Shown piece by piece: positions 20,020 through 27,530 of a stretch of DNA of 64,000 nt. The notes under the pieces are model-generated. The model made no database searches. It was not told where the DNA came from and saw only the letters and a list, made by a program, of their open reading frames with translations. The position numbers and the translations under genes were made by a program. Origin of the DNA: Synechocystis sp. PCC 6714 (GTDB lineage: Bacteria > Cyanobacteriota > Cyanobacteriia > Cyanobacteriales > Microcystaceae); NCBI RefSeq assembly GCF_000478825.2, contig NZ_CP007542.1, positions 1,736,001 through 1,800,000 of the forward strand. The letters run 5' to 3'. How positions within the stretch are numbered: the first letter of the stretch is position 1; every line of letters begins with the position of its first letter.

Positions 20020-21198
20020 ATGGCAAATGTAAAATCTCCCCTTAACCTTACTGATTGGTTGGAAAGGCGTTGGGTTACTCCTTCCTATGCTGGTTGGTTG
20101 TTGTTTGTTCTGGCCATTTGTTTATTTGGGGCGGCCACCAACTCCATGGCCGGTTGGCTCTATGTAATCAGCGGTATTAGCTTTGCTCTGTTGATCATTG
20201 CCGCCATTCTCCCCTGGCGATCGCTCCGACAGTTGCAATTAGAACGGTTTCCGATCCAGCCGGTCAGTGCGGGGGAAGATTTGACCATTACCCTCCGGCT
20301 CCACAATAGCCATAGGGAAGCGAAGAATTTGCTCCAGGTCTGGGATGTGTTACCCGTTGGCTTGGGCAGACCCCAGGGTAAGGCGATCGAGCTGGTCGCC
20401 CCCAAGGATTTTTATCAATGGAGCTATTTCCAGCCCACCCAAAAACGGGGAGTCTACCATTGGCAAAAGTTGGAATTACGCACGGGCACTCCCCTGGGTT
20501 TATTTTGGTGTCGCCGCAGTCAAGTTGTTCCCGCTAAGGCCATTGTGTATCCCCAGGTGCTGAAACTCCAGCAATGTCCTTTGGTGGATGCCATCGGCTC
20601 CGAAGATCAAGATAAAACACAGAGCGATCGCCATTATCAGGCGGCCACAGAGGGCATAACTAAAACTTTGCGGACCTACCGTTTTGGTGACCCCACTAGG
20701 CTGATCCATTGGCGCAGTAGTGCCAGGTTTGATCAGTTTATGGTGCGGGAACTAGAAGTGGTGACAGGGGGCCAGGAGTTGGTTATCTGCTTGGACAGTG
20801 GCAGTCCTTGGTCAGAGGATGTTTTTGAGCAAGCGGTAATTGCGGTGGCTTCTTTATATTTCTATGCTGTGCGGGCCCAGTTAAATGTGCGGCTGTGGAC
20901 AGCAGGAGCTGGCTTAGTGGCCGGTGGGCGATCGGTGTTGGAAGCTTTGGCCGCAGTACAAAGGGAAGAGGCAAACCAGTATGAAATCCCCCGCAAAATT
21001 CCTTTGTTATGGATCACTAGCAGAGTTCGCAGTTTGGAAAGTTTAGCCAGTTACAGTCGTTGGCTCTATTTTGCTCCACCGGGGGCATCTTCTTCTCCCC
21101 ACTCTGCCCTTTGTGCTGGCTTGACGGTTGAGGATGGTAAAGATTTATCCCAACAACTCCAGCGGCCTCTGAATTTTTCCCCAAGGCTAGTCAACTAG
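20020..21198 (+). CDS. DUF58-domain membrane protein
   Basis: 392 residues from ATG 20020 (MANVKSPL; GTG at 19999 would add 7). Two N-terminal transmembrane helices (about 20-65) precede a soluble region with the DUF58 signature (RTYRFGDPTRLIHWRSSAR near 235-255) and a degenerate VWA-like fold (LVICLDSGSPW). DUF58 genes normally sit with a MoxR ATPase and a TgpA-type transglutaminase; here no MoxR is near and the only TgpA-like gene is 20 kb away. Its 3' end is duplicated downstream of the toxin-antitoxin pair. Confidence 0.85.
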   Translation: MANVKSPLNLTDWLERRWVTPSYAGWLLFVLAICLFGAATNSMAGWLYVISGISFALLIIAAILPWRSLRQLQLERFPIQPVSAGEDLTITLRLHNSHREAKNLLQVWDVLPVGLGRPQGKAIELVAPKDFYQWSYFQPTQKRGVYHWQKLELRTGTPLGLFWCRRSQVVPAKAIVYPQVLKLQQCPLVDAIGSEDQDKTQSDRHYQAATEGITKTLRTYRFGDPTRLIHWRSSARFDQFMVRELEVVTGGQELVICLDSGSPWSEDVFEQAVIAVASLYFYAVRAQLNVRLWTAGAGLVAGGRSVLEALAAVQREEANQYEIPRKIPLLWITSRVRSLESLASYSRWLYFAPPGASSSPHSALCAGLTVEDGKDLSQQLQRPLNFSPRLVN

Positions 21199-21205
21199 CC
21201 CCCAA
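21133..21205 (+). repeat. Direct repeat copy A (3' end of the DUF58 gene)
   Basis: This stretch, which includes the last 22 codons and stop of the DUF58 gene, is repeated at 21948-22019 with about nine differences, including a long identical block CAACAACTCCAGCGGCCT and then GAATTTTTCCCCAAGG. The copies are 815 bases apart and bracket the toxin-antitoxin genes. Confidence 0.9.
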
Positions 21206-21232
21206 GTACTAACCATTGGGCATTTTTATTAT
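21198..21232 (+). terminator. Likely intrinsic terminator of the DUF58 gene
   Basis: Directly after the stop codon the sequence can pair CCCAA (21201-21205) with TTGGG (21216-21220), extended by GC/GC around a bulge, and is followed by CATTTTTATTATT. The stem is short and the T run is interrupted. Confidence 0.5.
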
Positions 21233-21299
21233 TGTCAGGCAACTTGAACAGTTTTTTGTGGTTTAGCTATTGCGAGCGAGAAGCCCCACGCCGTAATCT

Positions 21300-21352
21300 T
21301 TGATTCAGCTATGGGTAGTTCACTCTAGTTGAAAGGCAAATTTGAGAGCTCG
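21300..21352 (+). other. Possible relic of an IS200/IS605-type right end
   Basis: The stretch near 21278-21330 reads GAGAAGCCCCACGCC, a 15-base AT-rich interval, then a G-rich arm GCTATGGGTAGTTCAC. This resembles the GAAGCCCC ... GGGTAGTTCAC hairpin found at right ends of cyanobacterial IS200/IS605 elements. The arms pair badly now and no transposase or TnpB is present. Resemblance from memory only; boundaries approximate. Confidence 0.25.
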
Positions 21353-21382
21353 ATTAAACTCTTGAAAGTTTTGATCTCCCAA

Positions 21383-21667
21383 TCAACCTAGACGTCGTTG
21401 CAACAATTTACGGTCAATGGTGACGATTTTGGTAACTCTAATTTTAGAGGCCACTTTGAGCCCAGTCTCGGAAAATTCGGGATCTTCGGGGATTAGAGCC
21501 ACTTCTTCTGGGCTAATTTGATCAATATTTCGTGAAGAAATAAAACAAACTGTCACATCCTGTCCTTGGGAATCTACCCAAAGAATGACTGCTGGTCGAA
21601 GTTTTGTCTGGCTAAGATCGCTAAAAGGAAAGGGAACTAGCACAATATCCCCCTTACTCAAAGGCAT
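21383..21667 (-). CDS. MazF/PemK-family toxin (endoribonuclease-like)
   Basis: 94 residues, the size of MazF/PemK toxins. The N-terminus KGDIVLVPFPFSDLSQTKLRPAVIL is the family signature: a basic/hydrophobic beta strand, then K-x-RPAVI. The family forms dimers that cut mRNA and ribosomes stall. The start overlaps the end of the upstream antitoxin by 10 bases, the usual coupled order antitoxin-toxin. Whether it is active cannot be seen; the Arg and Thr/Ser positions of the catalytic groove (R in KLRPAV, S in CFISSRN) are present. Confidence 0.85.
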   Translation of the reverse strand: MPLSKGDIVLVPFPFSDLSQTKLRPAVILWVDSQGQDVTVCFISSRNIDQISPEEVALIPEDPEFSETGLKVASKIRVTKIVTIDRKLLQRRLG

Positions 21668-21873
21668 AGAGCATCCTCTCCATCATCAATGTTGTAGATG
21701 TCGGGTTCATTATCAAGAAAGTCGAAACTACTACATTGCAGCGCCAGATTAGTAATTTCTGTAGAATGGGGATAGGTACCATCAACAAGGAGCCTTTCCC
21801 GCACCATAATCTGTTCCTCAGGAGACAAGGATTGAACAATCTGAACGATAGAGTTAATTAATTGTTTGTTCAT
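21658..21873 (-). CDS. Antitoxin partner of the MazF/PemK-type toxin
   Basis: 71 residues: a helical N-terminus (INSIVQIVQSLSPEEQIMVRERL) followed by an acidic C-terminus (DNEPDIYNIDDGEDAL) suited to wrap around the toxin. It overlaps the toxin gene by 10 bases. I do not recognise a standard MazE/AbrB DNA-binding domain, so this is an antitoxin by position and composition, not by family. Confidence 0.7.
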   Translation of the reverse strand: MNKQLINSIVQIVQSLSPEEQIMVRERLLVDGTYPHSTEITNLALQCSSFDFLDNEPDIYNIDDGEDALCL

Positions 21874-21947
21874 GTTTTTGCTTTCAAACTGTTCTGAGGG
21901 AAAAATTTAGGCATCGATGCGTGTCACCGATTTTAGCGGACATTGCC

Positions 21948-22019
21948 GATGTAAAGATTTGTCTCAACAACTCCAGCGGCCTCCGAATTTTTCCCCAAGG
22001 ATAGTCAATTAGGCGCCAA
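21948..22019 (+). repeat. Direct repeat copy B (duplicate of the DUF58 gene end)
   Basis: Near-copy of 21133-21205. It lacks one base of the gene frame near its start and has lost the terminator-like tail found after copy A. Together the copies frame a segment of about 740 bases carrying the toxin-antitoxin pair. Confidence 0.9.
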
Positions 22020-22157
22020 AACAATACGTGTTTATGCTGAATGTGCTTTCAGACCCTTGGCAGTGTGATCGAAATCACGCCAGAATGGATAATGTTAAAG
22101 TAGTGGTATGGGCCGTGCCGTATCTTCTTGGGCCTTTTTCCTTTGTTAGGTTTGGCT

Positions 22158-22688
22158 ATGTCTAAGGCTATTTTCCCCCAGTCTTTTGGTCACACTCGTT
22201 CGCTGCTCAGCTTGACCCGTCAGTCGGTCAGCCAAGGTTTTACGATGTTCGAGGTGCTTATTGCCTTGATGATTTCCTTTTTATTTCTAACTGGAACTCT
22301 CAATGCCATGGTGATGGCAACGATGATGCGGGTGCGGGCGGAAAGACAGGCCCAAGCCGGCTATTGGATTAAAGAAGACTTGGAAAGAGTTAGAGCATTG
22401 GCGGCAAATTTTAATCCTTCTACCAACAATGGATGTTCTACCAGCACCGTAGGGGAAGCTTTCAGAACGAATAGCACGGCAAATGTAGGGCTCGCGAGCT
22501 TAACTGCTCCCGCCAATAGACCAATTCTAGGAAGAACTGCAAGCTTGACCCGAACGGCCACCGCTGTTGGCAATGTTCTTCAGCTTACCTACACCGTTAG
22601 GAACACTGAAATTACAGACACAAATAAAAATATTCTCGCCAGTCTTTACACTGAAGTTCTTCCCGCTGCAGCCCTTACCTGTCCGTAA
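22158..22688 (+). CDS. Type IV prepilin-like protein (PilV/minor pilin type)
   Basis: 176 residues from ATG 22158 (MSKAIFPQ; an in-frame ATG at 22128 would add 10). A leader of about 27 residues ends in QG, then FTMFEVLIALMISFLFL: the G|FTxxE prepilin peptidase site with Glu5 followed by the hydrophobic spine. The body (ERQAQAGYWIKEDLERVRALAA) resembles PilV/PulI-type minor pilins. First of four prepilin genes in a row on this strand, probably one operon. Confidence 0.8.
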   Translation: MSKAIFPQSFGHTRSLLSLTRQSVSQGFTMFEVLIALMISFLFLTGTLNAMVMATMMRVRAERQAQAGYWIKEDLERVRALAANFNPSTNNGCSTSTVGEAFRTNSTANVGLASLTAPANRPILGRTASLTRTATAVGNVLQLTYTVRNTEITDTNKNILASLYTEVLPAAALTCP

Positions 22689-22728
22689 GTGGCCTGATGG
22701 TAAATACAATTTATATTTGGAGTGGTTA

Positions 22729-23280
22729 ATGATGATAAGAAACGGTAGTTCTAAGTTTCTGTTAAAACTTTTGCGCCACTCTCTTTTTACCCCTTCTAAC
22801 CGAGGGTGGACTCTGATTGAAGTGGGAGTCGTAGCCGTCATCGTTGGCATTTTGGCGTCTCTAGCTGTCCCTAGTTTTGGCAAAATGCAAGCTAGAAACC
22901 AACTCAGAGGAGCGATGGCCCAAGTACAGGGAGCATTTCAGGAAGCCCAAAGGAACGCAATCAAAAAGGGCGCTACTTGTACTGTCTCAATCGATGCTTC
23001 TAATCGCACTGTTACACAAGCAACAGGTACTCCGAACAATGGTTGTGTTCCCAATCCCGTCACCATTCCGGCGAGTCAGCGTATCACAATGACCTCTCCG
23101 TCCAGCACCACTAGTATTGCTTTTTCTTATAAAGGTAATCCCAGTACCACAACTGATCAGACGATAGTCCTAACCCACGAAATCACAAGTCTTGAGCCCC
23201 GATGTCTAGTTATTGCCGCTGGCGTTGGTATTATGCGCTCCGGTTATTATCAGGGCAGTACCTGTACCCCCGCTCCATAG
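22729..23280 (+). CDS. GspH/FimT-like prepilin
   Basis: 183 residues from ATG 22729, which has GGAG 7 bases upstream; the frame is open further 5' into the previous gene, but that part is a shadow. The prepilin site is NRG|WTLIEVGVVAVIVGIL, with Glu5 kept and Trp at +1. The body has the GspH/FimT pattern (VPSFGKMQARNQLRGAMAQV, FQEAQRNAIKKG) and a two-Cys C-terminal region. It probably assembles in or primes the type IV pilus. Confidence 0.8.
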   Translation: MMIRNGSSKFLLKLLRHSLFTPSNRGWTLIEVGVVAVIVGILASLAVPSFGKMQARNQLRGAMAQVQGAFQEAQRNAIKKGATCTVSIDASNRTVTQATGTPNNGCVPNPVTIPASQRITMTSPSSTTSIAFSYKGNPSTTTDQTIVLTHEITSLEPRCLVIAAGVGIMRSGYYQGSTCTPAP

Positions 23281-23393
23281 ACATCCAGCTTGCGGTTTCC
23301 TAAAGAATTACTGAGATATTTGCCAGATTACTACTTTTTGTCTCAGATTATAAATATACTAAAGGCTAATGATCTTGTTGGGGGTGTTGGCCT

Positions 23394-23951
23394 ATGGTTT
23401 GGCGAAGCAAATTATCTATTTTCCTAAGGCTGTTTTCCCGATCCGAGGGTTTATCATCGGGTTGGACGTTGATAGAAGTGGCGACGGTGGCAGGGATAGT
23501 GGGAATTGTGGCTAGCATAGCAATGCCCTCTTTCGTGGGGATGAAAGCCAGAATGGATACAAGAAATGGACTGACTATCCTCAAACAAACTTTACAGCAA
23601 GCCCAAAGGAATGCCATTAAAATGGGGAAAGAGTGTCGGGTGCAACTTTCCCCAAGTAGTAATCCGCCAAAGATTATTCTTGATGCTGATTCAAGGTACG
23701 CTGGTTGCCTACCCTATAGGGAAGTGACTCTGGAAAATGTGGCATTTCATCATAACTTTCCCAGCACAAATATCCGCTTTTCCTACAAAGGCAATTCAAC
23801 CAATTTGGGTACCATGGTGGTGGAGTCGGTCAGCGTGATAGGAATTCGCTATTGCCTAGTGATGTCGAATATGATTGGCATGATGCGTACAGGTAAATAT
23901 TTGGAGGAACCTCCCACTGTCCGGGCTGTCCATTGCCAGAAGGATGTTTAG
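23394..23951 (+). CDS. GspH/FimT-like prepilin, paralogue of the preceding gene
   Basis: 185 residues. Prepilin site SSG|WTLIEVATVAGIVGIVAS. It shares with the preceding protein the segments MPSF..MKAR, LQQAQRNAIKMGKECRV and IRFSYKGNS, so the two are likely tandem paralogues. Its end overlaps the frame of the next gene's upstream region; the next start is 12 bases after this stop. Confidence 0.8.
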   Translation: MVWRSKLSIFLRLFSRSEGLSSGWTLIEVATVAGIVGIVASIAMPSFVGMKARMDTRNGLTILKQTLQQAQRNAIKMGKECRVQLSPSSNPPKIILDADSRYAGCLPYREVTLENVAFHHNFPSTNIRFSYKGNSTNLGTMVVESVSVIGIRYCLVMSNMIGMMRTGKYLEEPPTVRAVHCQKDV

Positions 23952-23962
23952 GTTATTTAGCT

Positions 23963-24901
23963 ATGAAAATTCAGTTATATTTATTGGCTAAAATTGCAGG
24001 CAAATCGAAAGGTTTTACATTACTGGAGCTTTTGATGGCTTCGGTTCTGACTTTTTTGGTAGTCAGCGGCATTGGGTATGCCGTTGTACTTATGACTAAG
24101 GACAATATATCTTCCCAGGTTTCCGGCGATTTGGTCTTTAACACCACCAGAGCGGCGGATTTTATTACCGACGAAATTAGACAGGCTACTTTTCTTTCGA
24201 CAAGTTCAGCTGACATTCCCACAAGTACAGTTAGTTGTGCAATGGGGAGCGGGGAACAGTTTGTCATCGGGTTGGCCATCAATTCTTCCCTAGTCAACGT
24301 GGTTTACTACACCAAAACGCCTCCTGGTAATCCATGGTTAGGGCCAAGTTCAATTTACCGTTGTGGCCCCCCATTAAATGCGAGTGGACAGTTAGATCTC
24401 ACTCCGGCAAATAGAACAAAATCAATTCTTGTGGATTCCATCACCACCAATGCGAATGCAAGAAATGAAACGTGTGCCTCCGGAACTACTAAGTTTCCAG
24501 CTAGCCCAAGTGCAGGGTTTTTTCTCTGTGTCAATAATAGCAACCCAAACCTTGTTGAGCTAAGGCTCACTAGTCGTTCTGATAAGTTAGCCAGTGATGG
24601 CGTTGGTGCAGGAAGAAGTGCAGAAAGCTCAGCCTCAGGAAATTTTCGGGTAGTTACTACCGCTTTTACCCGTGCGGCTTCTGGAGTAGCAACTCTCAAT
24701 AGCAGTGGGACATGTTCAGGAGTTACAGTTGCCGTTGATGGCAGGCCAGCAGTCAGCTTTACGAGTGGCATGACTGTGGTGGCGACAAAAACTAGCACTA
24801 TAACTTTTAGCCCCAATCCTAGTCTATGGCTGAAAACATCACCTAGTACAAATCAAGATAGATATACCTATTTGTTGTGTACAATCAACGCAAATTTCTA
24901 G
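23963..24901 (+). CDS. PilW/GspJ-like prepilin
   Basis: 312 residues from ATG 23963 (MKIQLYLL). Prepilin site SKG|FTLLELLMASVLTFLVV; a long body with NTTRAADFITDEIRQATF resembles PilW/GspJ minor pilins, the largest of the minor pilin set. Ser/Thr/Asn-rich C-terminal half. Last of the four prepilin genes. Confidence 0.75.
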   Translation: MKIQLYLLAKIAGKSKGFTLLELLMASVLTFLVVSGIGYAVVLMTKDNISSQVSGDLVFNTTRAADFITDEIRQATFLSTSSADIPTSTVSCAMGSGEQFVIGLAINSSLVNVVYYTKTPPGNPWLGPSSIYRCGPPLNASGQLDLTPANRTKSILVDSITTNANARNETCASGTTKFPASPSAGFFLCVNNSNPNLVELRLTSRSDKLASDGVGAGRSAESSASGNFRVVTTAFTRAASGVATLNSSGTCSGVTVAVDGRPAVSFTSGMTVVATKTSTITFSPNPSLWLKTSPSTNQDRYTYLLCTINANF

Positions 24902-24927
24902 TAATAAGGCATTAAGAAAGAAGGCTA

Positions 24928-25623
24928 ATGAAACAGTCTGTTCTATTCATTCCTGGATTTGCGGCAATCTCAGCGATGTGGGATTACGAGATGAATAATC
25001 TGAGTGATCTCATTGAAGCCCAAAGTCTGATAATGGCAGGGGATTCACTCCAAGAAATGGTTGATTTCGTGGTTAACAGCAAAACACTGCCTGATAAATT
25101 TGCCCTGGTTGGCCATTCCATGGGGTCTTGGGTGGGAGCTGCCACCGCTGCACTGCATCCAGAAAGAATTACCAAGCTAGTGCTGATGGACGGTTGGGCC
25201 CGGACTAATGCTGCCAAAGCCACCGAAATGAAGGTCACGTTAAAAGCTCTGCAGGCAGGACAACACCAACAAGTCTTGGCCCAACACTGCCCCAATGTTT
25301 TTTATGCCAATAATGCCAACTTCAGTAATAACGTGAAGTTTCTGCGGAGTCTCCAGGAATCTTTGCCAGAATCCCTAATTACGCAACAGTGGCAGGCTAT
25401 GGTCAAAGATAACGATATTCGCCATTTATTACCAAAAATTCAATGTCCCACCCTGGTGATCCATGGCCGCCATGATCCATGGTTTGACTTGGACGAAAAT
25501 TTATTCCTGGTCCAATCCATTGCCCATGCCCAGTTCAGCATTGTGGAAGATGCGGCCCATGGCACTCCCATTGAACAACCCCAAGCGACAACGGCTTTAC
25601 TACGCCTTTTTTTGGGTAATTAA
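24928..25623 (+). CDS. Alpha/beta hydrolase (BioH/MhpC-like)
   Basis: 231 residues. Oxyanion/lid start VLFIPGFAAIS, nucleophile elbow GHSMGSWVG (Ser near residue 65), acid in HGRHDPWFD and catalytic His in EDAAHGTPIEQP. Substrate unknown; general esterase fold. It follows the last pilin gene by 26 bases, so may be co-transcribed with it, and ends 5 bases before the convergent HpsJ-like gene. Confidence 0.8.
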   Translation: MKQSVLFIPGFAAISAMWDYEMNNLSDLIEAQSLIMAGDSLQEMVDFVVNSKTLPDKFALVGHSMGSWVGAATAALHPERITKLVLMDGWARTNAAKATEMKVTLKALQAGQHQQVLAQHCPNVFYANNANFSNNVKFLRSLQESLPESLITQQWQAMVKDNDIRHLLPKIQCPTLVIHGRHDPWFDLDENLFLVQSIAHAQFSIVEDAAHGTPIEQPQATTALLRLFLGN

Positions 25624-25628
25624 GCTAA

Positions 25629-26447
25629 CTAAATAGTGGAACCAGCACTGGGGGGAGTCGGGGGAGCGGAAAGCAAATTCCTCAGACCTAAAGCACCAAA
25701 GGCGGCAAAACCAATGGAGAGCATTAAACTGCTCAGTCCCACCCGTAAACCTTGTTTGAGAGCTTGGTTGGAAGCTTGGCTTTCCACTTTTTGCCGTTGC
25801 TCCGCCACTTGAGTTTCTAAATTAGTCTTGATTTCTTCCATTTTTGCCTTGAGGGCGGCCGGATCCTTAGACATTTCCCGCAGACCTTTGAGTTCGTTCA
25901 CCTGACGCTCAATATTGGCCAACTGCTCTTGGTTGAGGGGATTACCATTAACTTGACCAGCGGCTAAAAGTTGTTCCCCTTCTTGAATTTGTTGTTCCAG
26001 CGCTTCTGGATTTTGGGAAAGGGCATCGAATTGTCGCAGAGCACCTTCCACCTGTTGTTGCCCTTGGCCAATTTGGCTCTCCAGTTGGGCCAACTCCGCT
26101 GTTTTGATTTGGTTCACATTGGTCAAATGCACCGGAATCAATAGTAAAAAGACTAACCCCAAGGCGATCGCCAGAATATAGATTGGCATCCTTAGGTCAA
26201 AACCACCTTTGGGAGAAGTACCGGCGGTTTTAGCCATGGTATCCACGAAGTAACCAAGGGAAATCAACCCCATGCCTAACATAGGAACAATGCCCCGGTC
26301 GACAATGCCCGTTACCGTCGCCAACTGCCACTGGGGATCAGCCATTTGCAAGGGAAAAATAAGGCTGAAAAAGTCCAGCAGGGCAATGAGGATGAAAATA
26401 ACACCAAATAACTTCAATGTCAGGGTGGTAAAGGCAGGGATGTTCAT
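25629..26447 (-). CDS. HpsJ-like membrane protein with coiled coil
   Basis: 272 residues: two or three N-terminal transmembrane helices (LFGVIFILIALLDFFSLIF; IVPMLGMGLISLGYFVD; IYILAIALGLVFLLLIPVHL), a long Gln/Glu-rich coiled coil (about 120-225), and a C-terminal helix. This layout matches HpsJ-type cyanobacterial proteins linked to secreted polysaccharide and type IV pili in hormogonia. The location beside prepilin genes fits, but function in a unicellular strain is inference. Confidence 0.6.
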   Translation of the reverse strand: MNIPAFTTLTLKLFGVIFILIALLDFFSLIFPLQMADPQWQLATVTGIVDRGIVPMLGMGLISLGYFVDTMAKTAGTSPKGGFDLRMPIYILAIALGLVFLLLIPVHLTNVNQIKTAELAQLESQIGQGQQQVEGALRQFDALSQNPEALEQQIQEGEQLLAAGQVNGNPLNQEQLANIERQVNELKGLREMSKDPAALKAKMEEIKTNLETQVAEQRQKVESQASNQALKQGLRVGLSSLMLSIGFAAFGALGLRNLLSAPPTPPSAGSTI

Positions 26448-26561
26448 AAATTTCGGAGAGCAACGAAGTATACTATACGCTATCTTTCGACGAACGAATC
26501 AACCCAGCATTGCATGGGAACAAGGAGTTTCTCCAATTCCTTTTCGTCCAGATCACTGCAA

Positions 26562-27302
26562 TTAATCTATCCAAATGCAGTCTTCCCAATCCTTCTCGGC
26601 GGTGGACTTGGTACCATTGGCTAAAACTGAGGCTAAGTCGAAATCTTCCCGATTAGCATTGGTGATTAGATTACTGTTACCGTTGGTTTGCTTCGCTTTG
26701 TGGGTTTTGGTCTTACTGCCAAAGGGGTTAAGGGTTATGCGACCATTGTGGGTAGAGCGGGAAGAAGCGGTGACCATACCCGGACTGGTGGATTTAGTGT
26801 GGCTAGGACGGCCATCCGCACCCTGGGTGGCATGGGGCGTTTCTGTTTGCAGACGAGTGTCACGATTAGGGGCTGTGTTAGCTTGGGTATTCTTCCCCTG
26901 AAAAGCCGAGGTGGTTTTTGCTTCCGGCATAAGATGTTCAAGGAAATAGTCTAGGGTCTTCTGCTTCACCCAACCCTTGAGCACCGCCACAGAGCCAAAT
27001 CTAATCCCCAATTTACGCTGTTCTTCTAGGATTAAATTGACTTGATCCTCCTGGAGCAAATAGGCCTGCTGTAGGTAGTAACCTAGGGGACGGCGATCGC
27101 GGGTTTTGACCATCCGGGGCCAGGATTCGGCAAAGAAGTCCACTGTTTCCTGTTGCAACCAACCGCGCACGACTAAAATCTCGCCAATGGGCAGGGGGGA
27201 ATACTGCTGGTCTTGGAGAGCAACTTGTATCTGGGCGTCTGTGATAAGGTCAGCTTCCCTTAAAATTTCGCCGAGCAGTTGAGAACAGGGGGACTTAGCC
27301 AT
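26562..27302 (-). CDS. Protein with tandem MshEN/GspE-N-like repeats
   Basis: 246 residues. The first 130 show four related segments: QLLGEILREADLITDAQIQV, LPIGEILVVRGWLQQETVDF, RPLGYYLQQAYLLQEDQVNL and IRFGSVAVLKGWVKQKTLDY. These resemble the paired half-motifs of MshEN domains, which bind c-di-GMP in PilB/MshE ATPases. The rest is a low-complexity Ser/Thr/Asn/Lys linker ending in the acidic, aromatic EKDWEDCIWID. No ATPase domain follows. The canonical R/K-L-G is present in none of the four exactly, so ligand binding is uncertain. Confidence 0.6.
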   Translation of the reverse strand: MAKSPCSQLLGEILREADLITDAQIQVALQDQQYSPLPIGEILVVRGWLQQETVDFFAESWPRMVKTRDRRPLGYYLQQAYLLQEDQVNLILEEQRKLGIRFGSVAVLKGWVKQKTLDYFLEHLMPEAKTTSAFQGKNTQANTAPNRDTRLQTETPHATQGADGRPSHTKSTSPGMVTASSRSTHNGRITLNPFGSKTKTHKAKQTNGNSNLITNANREDFDLASVLANGTKSTAEKDWEDCIWID

Positions 27303-27530
27303 GACGGTAAATTCACGAAAAAGGGCGGCTTATCAGCGAGGAGATACTGGCAGTTTTGGGGTGCAAGGATGGAAAAAAAGTTTCTGAAAGCCCTCTAAGC
27401 CGGAAAATCCAGCAAAATCATTGCCTGTAATGCCAAAAACTCGGATATATTGACTAAAGCCGATAGGAGCCATCATAAGCGATCTTTTCACCAATTGTCA
27501 TTACCAAAAAAATCAAAGTTTGGCTATACC

